Positions 33,401 to 45,400 of a stretch of DNA of 64,000 nt are shown piece by piece (position 1 is the first letter of the stretch; every line of letters starts with the position of its first letter). The notes below the pieces were generated by a model. It ran no database searches. It had not been told where the DNA came from and saw only the letters and a program-made list of their open reading frames with translations. The stretch lies in contig JADLSH010000367.1 in NCBI GenBank assembly GCA_016169945.1, positions 1,116,001-1,180,000 of the forward strand. The letters run 5' to 3'. The translations under genes were made by a program, and so were the position numbers. Source of the DNA: Trachythela sp. YZ-2020. Its lineage: Eukaryota; Cnidaria; Anthozoa; Malacalcyonacea; Clavulariidae.

Positions 33401-36400
33401 GAAATTTCCGTCAAATATAGACATGATATGGAAGCTGCGTTATCAGTCGGTCGGCAAACGAAGACTTTTTGGAGAAAATTTAAAATGGGGCATTTATGGT
33501 TCAAATCATTTATACCGCATTTTATTCTTATTGAGTTAAGGCGTCGTCAACAAAATATTCGTCAACGTAAATATATGCGGATTCCAAAAATAACGTGGAA
33601 GGGGGGGGCATTAGATTTTTTATGCGGATTGCGCAAATCCCCAAAAATATCAAGCACTTCTGATTTTAAAAACTTTTTTAAATAAACAACTATGACTAAA
33701 TATGTATCGAGCAGTGCAAGTTCCCATCCTTTTGCAGCTGTCATGCCTTATTCTATTGTCATATTTTATATGCATTTCTCGGCTTTCTATATATAACGAT
33801 CTAATATTCAAAATTTTCTCTGGGCAAATATATAGAGAATAATACATGGGTGCGCGGAAATACCAGATTTATTTCGAGTGTTGAACATTATAAATCTGGT
33901 ATTTCCAAGCATCCATGTATTTTTCTGTTTATTATATAAATGACAGTCTTTTCAAACAAAATAAAATAAAATAGAATATCCATTTTCATAAACTTCAAAA
34001 GCGATAATTTTCACACGTGAGATTATCATAAATAATCTCACATGTGAGATTATCAGTTTTATCAGTGCTCAAAATCTCTATAAAGCACAATACTTTATAT
34101 AATAAATAGTTATATATAGTTACATATGTACATAGGCTACTGTATTAATTTGTAGAAAATTTTATCAAGTCAAAAGAACATTAGCAAGAATGATGGCTAT
34201 AAACTTTTTCAGTCGTGGCTTGGAACAGGTGGATTTACTCTTTTTATCATTTTTGATATATATATATTGTCCTACACATATTTCAAAATTTGTATCAGTA
34301 CATTATTACCCATATTATATTTATTGTTCAAACTTCCAAAGAACATAAATCTAGTTTGCTGGCTCACATTTCTAAACACAATTTGAATATTAATTAAAGA
34401 TATTTTAGAGAAATATTTTAATACTTAGGCTCTTAGCCTTTGACAATTATCCTTAGAATTCCATATTCTTTAATTAACAGAGTTACGTAGTCTGCAAGAA
34501 TTTTCTGTGTAATAAATTGACTTTGAAAATCTCCTTTGTGGAGGTTTCAATAAAGTATTGTACTTTTGTGTTGCATTGTATTGTATTGTTCCGAATTAAT
34601 TGTATTTTTATCTTTGTACCATAGGACTCCTCACAAGGTAGGCGACGTATATCTCATACACTTATTACCAATTAATAACATGCAAGTGTTTAATGTTAAG
34701 TTAACTAAACCATCAATCCCAATTACAGGACATAGTCTTTAAAGTAATATAGAAAACGTTTTCCGTGTTTCTATCGCGTGTTAGAAACATGTGTAATTTA
34801 TCACTGGAGAAAAAAGCTCGAAGAGCAAGTGTTTCCAAGAAATTTCAAGTTCTTCCAAACTTCCAAAAATGTTTCAATTATACTCGATGGGAATACAGGA
34901 AATTTTTTCTGCTTTTTTAGTGACGAACATCGGTAAATTATATTTTAAAATTTCAGTAGTATGAACAAGCATTAAAATACCTCTTTTGGTTGTAAGGCTG
35001 TTTGCATATTATCTATAATTTCATGTCAAAAATATTATAATCTATAATATTATCTATGATGTGATTAAAATGGATACTGAAACGCTAGCTAAATGCGTGA
35101 AAATGATATCTAGTAATTGCTAATTATATTTAGTGGATTTTCATTCATTCCTTGTCATAGTGCGGGTGAAAAGTGGAGATCAAGACGTAGGCTCCTCACT
35201 CCAGGATTTCATTATCAAATTTTGAATCACTATATTCCAGTCTATCAAAAACAATCATCCATTTTAATTCCACTACTCAAGGTATAAGAATGCGCCCAAT
35301 TAGTTTTGTTGTTTTGTTGGCCTGTCCATCGTGCTATTTGTTTGTGGTTTTTGTTGCACATTCAGCGGTTAATGAATATGCTGCTCAGGGTTTGATTCCC
35401 GCAATATGCATGCAGGTTTCCGCGATTATAATTTTCCGCAGTCACCTGTAAAAAGGTATGCTTTCTATTTGATTTCTTCCTGTAGCAACACTGGATCAAT
35501 AAGGGATGACTAGACACTTTGCAACTGATGGAACTAGATCCAGTATAAATAAATAGTTTTGTTATTTCGTGTCATGTAACGGTCTAAAATCGCACTGTGT
35601 GCGCTGATAAAAGTTTCTAATTCCAGGAAAAGGCAGGTAAAGGTGAATTTGATATCGCTCCATATCTTCGTCTGTTCACCTTGGATACAATTTGTGGTAA
35701 GTCATATGTTGTTGTTGAAACCTTGTTTAAGCATGTTAGTCTCATCAGCTATTTAGCTATAGTATTCTTGAGGGACCGGTATTAGTAAATAACTAAGACC
35801 CCTCGCCCGATAACAACTGACTCTACTTTTTCACTACAGTCGCAATATGATCATTACCTTAGAAATACAATATTATGATCCTCTGATTAAGTAGTACCAA
35901 TTAGGCTGCGGGGTTGGGGGATATCCGATGACTTTCCGTGAAGCTTGTTAGCGACCCATAAATTGAGGGGAATTAATTAATGTTTAGCCGCCTCCCCAAT
36001 GTTCGGGTTGCTTAATTCTCATTCCCCTTCCTTTTGCTCCCTCCTGTTCTCACTCCATTCTCATTCCTCCTCTCGCCGTTGCATCACTAGGCAAGTTAGT
36101 TTTTCCAAGTGCAACATTTTGACCCAGGACCCAGCAAACGTCTTGATTGGTTTCATTATAAAGTACTATAATATATCGTACGTATAAGCGCAAAGTGATC
36201 AACTTCAAATGTACTATAGTACCTGTAGTTATGGAAGCAAGCAAATGATGGTCGTTTCATAATAGACACTACCGTGTATAACTTATAGTACCAAATGAAG
36301 TGAAGCGCAATATACGTCTGTCACTGAAACCCATTTTAGTGAACTCATGCCCAATGTAGGCTCTTGCAGTCACAGCTGGCCCCAGGATAGCATGCAGTTA

Positions 36401-39400
36401 TGCAGACCATGCCATGAAGCCACTCTCCTCCGCAGAGGCTTCTTTGTTTTTTTCAGTTAAAATTTTTTTTTAATAAAATCAAAGGAAATATATAGTTTTC
36501 GTAGCGGAAGTAATAATGGCATTTTTCGTGGTGGAGGGTAATAATGGTAAAGTAGGGACAGTAGAGGACATGGGGGGGGAGGCGAAGGGGAAAAAAGAAG
36601 GAGAAGCCTCTGCCATATAATGTTCGGTTCTCAGGGATATTGATCGGTTCTCGGGGATGACCGAATTGCGAGGTGAAAACGACATTATAGTTGAGGATTT
36701 GGAATTGCCACTTGATAATTTAAGTCTTGAAGGCAAGTAGAATGAATTTCACGTTATTTTGAAGCTATTTTATAACAAAAAAATCAATATATATGTCGAT
36801 GTATGCTTGATAAATCTAACTGGTTTCTTCAAAAACGGCTTGTATACTTTAAGTTATAGTATGATTTCATTGTATATTTTGACTTTCTTAATGCTAGTGT
36901 TAGTCTTTAAACCAATATTTAGACATGACAAAATGCTTTTTGTGTCAGCCGTGTTGAATCATTCACGAGCAAGAACTAGTGCCAATCTCTCACGGTAATT
37001 TGGCGCCATTTTTAAAACATTATAAGGCAGAGCCTTACGAAACTTCCATCTTCCCGTCATACTTAGCGCCCCTTTATTTTTTACGTATAAAGGCTCTGCG
37101 GAGGAGAGTGCCATGAAGCAGTAAAGAGATGGAAAAATATATGAGAATGTTTCATACATAACACCAAACCTTAATATATTAAACTTAAACTAACTTTATA
37201 CTTTATAACTTTATGGTTTGTCAGCACAGCCGTAGAATAGGAAATGACTAGAAGGGCCACTCGTGGCCGAACCTTTGAAGTTTTTGACGCTGCGCATGTC
37301 GCATTACGCATGTTCATTACCATTATTCTAGCCGGTCAATTGCATTTTCTGACCAATAAACACGCTGAACTGGCTGGTCCGCCATTATTCTGGCCAGATA
37401 ACTGCATAAAAATAGGGTGTCACGTTGCACTGCTGAGTGGCATTTCTGGTCATTTCCTATTCTGTGGCACAGCTGATAATTATGTGTTAGTCTCATTATT
37501 ATTTATACATAAAATTATATTTAAATAAAATCAGTTCAAAATAGACGTATATTCCCACTGGGAGTTCCGGCGCATTATGCCAAGATAGGAGCTCATTTTA
37601 AAACACTCTAGCTGTTAGCTAGTAAAAGGGGAAACCACTAGGGACAAGCAAAATAGTTTAAAAGGAGTGCGGGGTCCAATTTTACTCATTCTACGTTGGA
37701 AAGCACAAGAGATACAAGTTTTAAGTCGTTCAAGTATTTAGCGCGTGATTCTCAGGTGTCGCGACTGAGCCTCACCAGTATGGATAACCCAGTTGTTCAA
37801 GGGGAGATTAATGTAGATGAAGTAATACAATTATACAAGCTTTTAACGTCGCTCATCCGAACGCTATACTTCTCGTTCGCTCCATTTTTCTCTCCCCTCC
37901 TCTCCCTTTCCGAACGCTATACATGAAGCAGCCCCAGGACGCCAACCTGCAGAAGCACCGCCACACGCCATCGAAGCACCGCCGCATGTCAACGAAGCGG
38001 TGTCATAATCCCGCCACCTATGCCTCAGGTTCGTATAGTTTGGGTTTATCAGCAAGGTTGATTTTCAGTGTGTCATTTACGTGGTATTTCAATGGTACGC
38101 TTAGCCTTAACGCTTAATCGTTCTTATTTGTTTACGCGATTAAAGCTCGTTAGTAATGCCTAATGCCGTAATGGTTTAGGGGCGTTATGTCAAATTAGCT
38201 TTTCTCCTTTATTATATACAGTACATCTATGTTTGTAGCAATTAGCAGGGCTCAGTTTTGTGTTTGCATTACGCCCCAGACAGCGATATTTACGGCAACG
38301 TACAGCACGTCCCATTTCTACGGTATTAAACACGACGTTTACCGTTAAATTCCGCGTTTTTATAGGACTTATAGCCTTATGTGCCATGCATGCTACACAC
38401 TATTGTAGTTAGACAATACCTCATAACACTTTATGAAATTCCCTACAGGCACTTTTATAGCGTTGATTAGAATACCGATTTCGTCGTTGGGTTTGCCACG
38501 ATTATTTATTCCGTTTACGGCCAGTTCGCTTCCGTGAGAAGTACGTTTAGCTGCTGTATACAGTCACTGATCTAGTATACTATAGCTCAGTGTTGCCAGC
38601 CATGGGGTTTTTCCGCCAGATCTGGTTTTTTTGACAATTTTCTGGGGTTCTGGGGTTTTGGTTCAAAAGTCTGGGGGTCTTGCGAAAACGCAAGTGAAAT
38701 TCCTGGTTTCGAAAACGCACACGACTTTGTTTAAAACCTGTCTAAATATGGATATCCTTACCGTATAAGGTCACGAAAACAATCTCTTTAGAGCTAATTA
38801 GGAATATAATTACAGTAAACCTATTAAACCCGCAAGTTCAAAATCGAAGTTAGGCAGGCAGGCTAAGTATTAGTTCAGCACGTGCTGTACATGCACCGTG
38901 GTGCACGTGGACATTTTTTGCACATGTTTTCGTCGCAAATATCGCAATGCATGTGCAATGTGCATGGGTCACTCTCCTCCGCAGAGGCTTCTAGGGTATT
39001 TTAGCTTTTGCCAGGGTATTAGCGTATAAATTATATAAATAATCCTAAAACGTCGTGTAAGATTAACAAAAAAGGCCATAACTAATTAACTATAATACTA
39101 TAAATTATATAAATAATCGCCAAGCCTCTGCGGAGGAGAGTGTGCATGGGTGGCAAAGTACAAAGAGCACAAAATATATTATCAATTCATCAATCGCCAT
39201 GTTAATCGATTCGATTTGACCATATTATTTGACAATATATATACATAGCGTTAATTAGAGGGCCTGGATCCTATAATTATTAAATATTAATCATTAATAT
39301 AATGTTTACGGTATTTCGTGGACTGCAGTGGTCGAAAGTATCATTTTCAAGCTCCTCTGTAGCCTACGCGCCCCTAAGCAGAGCCAAACAGCGTTATTGG

Positions 39401-42400
39401 TCACCACATTCAGCTTGTTTGTTTGACCTGGGGTATTTTTTATGAAATCTGGCGTATTTTTTCATCTTTTTGGTCGAATCTGGGGTTTGGTGAAATTTCG
39501 GAGTGGTCACACTGCTATAGCTATAAGCTAGTTGGCAGCCACTACGGGCGGTAACAAATAATCTATCCTTTGAGCAATACAATCTCTGGGTGAGACAACG
39601 AAGATTTATCCTCGGTGTGAGGCAACAAAATTTATTCTCTGTGTGAGACAATCTCTGTGTGAGACAGCAAAATTTATTCTCTGTGTGAGACAACAAAATT
39701 TATTCTCTGTGTGAGACAACGAAATTTATTCTCTGTGTGAGACAACAAATTTTATTCTCTGTGTGAGACAACAAAATTTATTCTCTGGGTGAGACAGTCT
39801 CGGTGTGAGACAACAAAATTTATTCTCTGTGTGAGACAATCTCTGTGTGAGACAAAAAAATTAATTCTCTGTGTGAGACAACGAAATTTATTCTCCGTGT
39901 GAGACAATCTCTGTGTGAGACAACAAAATTCATTCTCTGTGTGAGCCAATCTCTGTGTGAGGCAACAAAATTTATGCTCTGTGTGAGACAATCTCTGTGT
40001 GAGACAGCAAAATTTATTCTCTGTGTGAGATAATCTCTGTGTGAGACAACATAATTTATTCTCTGTGTGAGACAATCTCTGTGTGAGACAACAAAATTCA
40101 TTATCTGTGTGAGCCAATCACAGGCGGCCCAATTTCAGGGTGAATGATCAGGAGTTGCGGGTTTTTAACGGCTTTTTTTAAACAAATTTTATACTCAAAA
40201 ACTATTCTAAAAACATTGTTAAATTAATCAAATAACTACACTTTAACAATAGTATAATGCCTTTACATTCTTTTAATTACTACATGAGCTCATTTAGAGC
40301 GGTTTATGCAACGTTTTCTGTGGCCTATATGTTGTGTCAACATGTGTGTTGCTCGTCATATGTATATAGAAGGTAAAGGCTAAGACCCGACCGCATCGCC
40401 TTCACAGTCAAATATCTCCGCTCAAACTTGTCGTACGGCAAAAAAATTCCATCAAATCTTTTCACAAAGGTTTCTCTTTCTAACGAATATAGTTTGATCA
40501 TAACTCGGGCAAATTTAGCGACGAACGGAGCCAAAATCTCTCTCAATTTCGGCTATGTTCATCGAGGGGTGTATCACTCAAAAAAATCTCGTACACCCCT
40601 CCGAAAAATCCCTAAAAATCCTTAAAAATCCTAAAAATCTTTCCAAATCTCTAAAATCCCTCAAAAATCTCTGAAAATCCCTAGGGATTTTCAGGGATTT
40701 GCTGCGATTTTCAACAAATCCCTGAGTATTTCTACTACTTCATGTAAGGTTATGAACAAATTTCGCGCCAAAACTATTGCTTTTAAAAAAAAACAAAATG
40801 GAGGTTGACGAGGTCTCTGAAATCCATCCTACTGATCCTAAAAATACTTCAGATGCTATTCCTAATCAAATATGGAATATGTTTCCATCGAATGGAACTT
40901 ATATAAAGAACATAATGAAATTCAGCGGCCATAATGAAATTTTGAAAAAAAATCCCTAGAAAATCCCTGAAAATCCCTGATAGTCTAGGACCTGAAAAGG
41001 AGTTTGTATGCATTTCATTTAGGACAGATTATCTCAACTGTTTTAGGGTAAAATGACCATGGCGGTCAACATGGCATATGTGCCAAAACCCGAATCCGGG
41101 GCGAAAGTCCTGAAAATGACCACGCCAAGAAACGGCACTGTCGACATAGCTCTAAATCCTGAACCGCCAAAGCTACAGCCTTTCTGAATTGCTTATAGTG
41201 TTTAGAATGGTTGCTTTTAGGAGTGGCCACGGGAAGGTGAAATTTGTCTAGGTATCATATTTTACAAGAAAATGACTATGCACCATCCAAGGTCAACTGC
41301 TAATTATGCATCAAATTACTCATTCACCTGGCAAAGTCTATGTTTTCTTATTTCCTAAATATTTTTGTCATAGGATGAAAAATTATGCTTATTTTAATAT
41401 AATTATTATAAATTTCATAAGGAATGATATTGTTTTGTTGAGATATAACACATTTCATTTCACTTACCCCCCGCCAGAACACGATTTCAGCCATATTTTG
41501 CCGATTTGTTTGCTTTTTATCGCCGAGCCTCGCAAGTATCATCCAAATGTTGTACTTTAACACAATGCTAGTTGACTAAAGAATAATTCAACCAAGTTTC
41601 GTCGGGTTTTGGAGTAGTGCCATGTATTTTATCTTCGATTTTGTGTCCTTCGACATTTCCTCAATTATGTCGCTATTGCAATGTCTCGCTGCTTCTCTGC
41701 CCGATAAATGCCACTTCTTCGTCCACATCTGTATTTATATTACAGTATCCAAAAATAATTGATGGTAGAATAGTTCCAATCGAAAAATTGAAAGCTTAGT
41801 CCCACTTGGGAGTGAAAAACTTCCCCTCGTTGATCAAGAATGAGAATCAAAAACAAAAGGTTCAAAATAATTTGAAAGTCTCGCGCAATCTTCACGAAAA
41901 CTCCTCGTGGACAACATTACAGGGGGGTGACATTTTCACGAATACGTTTGTTCGCGACCACAGCAACCCAAGTAAAGTTCGTGTGTTTAACTTTTATATG
42001 TTTATGACAAAATAAACAAATATTCGCGTAATTTTGTATTTTTCTGGTTTCCTTTACCTATAAAAAAGAAACCAGAGACTTACGCAATCTTTCTGCACCA
42101 TAATTTTAAGGCTATTCTGTGTAGACGCCTGTACGTTTCAGCCCTCAGACCTCAGTTTTATTTACTCTTAATTAAAAACCTGATGGATCTTGTCTTTCTT
42201 ATTACAAAAACCATGCATAGAAAGCACATGTTAATTATAAATTCCACATTACACATGTTTTGACAACTATGTGATCCCGGCAAAACAGCCTTTAGGAGGC
42301 CGACTGGTCTTAAGGCACGGGAAACCCGTCGGTCACACCTTAGCAAGCAAAAATGCAAAAAGTAAAATAGTATTTTTACATCTGTCAAGTGCGATAGATT

Positions 42401-45400
42401 ATGTTTTACTTTAATTAAGAGTTAAGTAAGGGCTGAAACGTACAGGCGTCTACACAGAATAGCCTTAAAATTATGGTGCAAAAAGATTGCGCAAGTCTCT
42501 GGTTTCTTTTTTATAGCTAAAGGAAACCAGAAAAATACAAAATTACGCGAATATTTGTTTATTTTGTCATAAACATATAAACAGTTAAACACACGAACTT
42601 TACTTGGGTTTCTGTGGTCGCGAACAAACGTATTCGTGAAAAAGTCACCCCCCTGTAATGTTGTCCACGAGGAGTTTTCGTGAAGATTGCGCGAGACTTT
42701 CAAATTATTTTGAACCTTTTGTTTTTGATTCTCATTCTTGATCAACGAGGGGAGGTTTTTCACTCCCAAGTGGGACTAAGCTTTCAATTTTTCGATTGGG
42801 ACTATTCTACAATCAATTATTTTTGGATACTGTAATATAAATACAGATGTGGACGAAGAAGTGGCATTTATCGGGCAGAGAAGCGGCGAGACATTGCAAT
42901 AGCGACATAATTGAGGAAATGTCGAAGGACACAAAATCGAAGATAAATACATGGCACTACTCCAAAACCCGACGAAACTTGGTTGAATTATTCTTTAGTC
43001 AACTAGCATTGTGCTAAAGTACAACATTTGGATGATACTTGCGAGGCTCGGCGATAAAAAGCAAACAAATCGGCAAAATATGGCTGAAATCGTGTTCTGG
43101 CGGGGGGTAAGTGAAATGAAATGTGTTATATCTCAACAAAACAATATCATTCCTTATGAAATTTATAATAATTATATTAAAATAAGCATATTTTTTCATC
43201 CTATGACAAAAATATTTAGGAAATAAGAAAACATAGACTTTGCCAGGTGAATGAGTAATTTGATGCATAATTAGCAGTTGACCTGGGATGGTGCATAGTC
43301 ATTTTCTTGTAAAATATGATACCTAGACAAATTTCACCCTCCAGTGGCCACCCCTAAAAGCAACCATTCTAAACACTATAAGCAATTCAGAAAGGCTGTA
43401 GCTTTGGCGGTTCAGGATTTAGAGTTATGTTTACAGTGCTGTTTCTGGGCGTGGTCATTTTCAGTACTTTCGCCCCGGATTCGGGTTTTGGCACATATGC
43501 CATGTTGACCGCCATGGTCATTTTACCCTAAAACAGTTGAGATAATCTGTCCTAAATGAAATGCATACAAACTCCTTTACAGGTCCTAGACTATGAGGGA
43601 TTTTGAAAATCCCCAAATCTCGTACACTTATTTTGAGTGATACACCCCTCGATGTTCATAATACTTCGAACTGTTCGGGCATGATCGTGGACGTGACGTA
43701 AACAAACTGGTAAACAATACCGTCTTACGCGGGGTGGGACAGCAGTCAAATTCGTCGCTACTCGTCAATTTGACTGCTGTCCTACGACAAGTTTGAGCGG
43801 AGATATTTGACTTTGAAGGCGATGCGGTCGGGCCGCGAGTAATTAGCCTTTACCTTCTATATACATATGACGAGCAACACACAAGTTGACACAACATATA
43901 AGCCACAGAAAAGGTTGCATAAACCGCTCTAAATGAGCTCATGGAGTAATTAAAGGCATTATACTATTATGTCAACTATATCTTATTGTTAAAGTGTAGT
44001 TATTTGATTAATTTAAGAATGTTTTTAGAATAGTTTTGGTTGAGTATAAAATTTGTTTATAAAAGCCGTTAAAACCCGCAACTCCTGATCATTCACCCTG
44101 AAATTGGGCCGCCTGTGAGCCAATCTCTGTGTGAGGCAACAAAATTTATTCTCTGTGTGAGACAACTCTGTGTGAGACAATAAAGTTTATTCTCTGTGTG
44201 AGACAACGAAATTTATTCTCTGTGTGAGACAATCTCTGTGTGAGACAACAAAATTTATTCTCTGTGTGAGACAACGAAATTTATTCTCTGTGTGAGACAA
44301 CGAAATTTATTCTCTGTGTGAGACAATCTCTGTGTGAGACAACGAAATTTATTCTCTGTGTGAGACAACAAAATTTATTCTCTGTGTGAGACAACGAAAT
44401 TTATTCTCTGTGTGAGACAACAAATTTTATTCTCTGTGTGAGACAACAAAATTTATTCTCTGGGTGAGACAGTCTCGGTGTGAGACAACAAAATTTATTC
44501 TCTGTGTGAGACAATCTCTGTGTGAGACAACAAAATTAATTCTTTGTGTGAGGCAACAAACTGTATTTTCTGTGTGAGACAACGAAATTTATTCTCTGTG
44601 ACGGCGTAAGGCTATGAAATTTATTGCGGGTTGTGATAAGGTAAATTACAAGATGTTTTTTTCTGCATCTCACTCGGTTGAAATTGATATAGAAGGTTTA
44701 GGTGGTGGATATTTCGAGTGAAATATTATATACAATGTTTTAGACCTGAACGGGAACGGCTGCGAAAAATGCAACTCTAGCCGCTCCGGTGCGGCGCTCT
44801 GGCCGAGCTGCGGAGTCCAGTTGCCAAGCGTTAACCACAAGTTCATGTATATATATAGATGCGGGTACTGCGGGTTGTGATAAGGTAAATTACAAGATGT
44901 TTTTTCTGCATCTCACTCGATTGGAATTGATGTAGAAGGTTTTTGAGGACGAAATTGAGGACGAAATGTTTCCTCTGTGTGAGACAACGAAATTAATCCT
45001 CTGTGTGAGACAACGAAATTCATCCTCTGTGGGAGACAACTAAACTTATTCTCTGTGAGATAACAAAACGTATTCTCTGTGGGAGGCGAATAAATTTCTG
45101 AATGGCCCCACAATTTAGCTATGAACTATACCCTCTATAGACTATACGCAACTATACTATGTCATCTAGGACTATGAATGGGGAGCCAACGAATTATAGT
45201 TGAAGACATAGTCATAGTGTGAAACGCACAGGGGTTACTTAAGGCCATGTTACACGAGGCAATTTTCGCTGCAACTTGTCTCGCAACGGCGTTGCATTGC
45301 AGGTCGCAAGGGAAATTTCCTCGTGTAACACCCCTATTTTGCAACTTGTGTCGCAACGAAAAATTGCGTTACAAGTTGCAGAGAAGTTGAAGCAGCTCCT

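Noticed and set aside
39394..40117. Long open frames on the minus strand ([13 protein letters not shown] repeats)
   Set aside because: They are translations of the 26-bp minisatellite; period and composition explain the openness, and there is no start or domain.
41806..42015. Pair of identical 69-71-codon frames as duplicated genes
   Set aside because: They are mirror copies in the palindrome arms; no domain, no promoter, and conservation reflects arm identity. They remain possible but unsupported.
39590..44600. CRISPR-like alternation of a conserved unit and spacer-like pieces
   Set aside because: Spacers are not unique; units are a eukaryotic minisatellite with 12- and 26-bp variants, and there are no cas genes.
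44765..44825. GC-rich patch that might be a tRNA
   Set aside because: No cloverleaf, B box or anticodon arm can be drawn.
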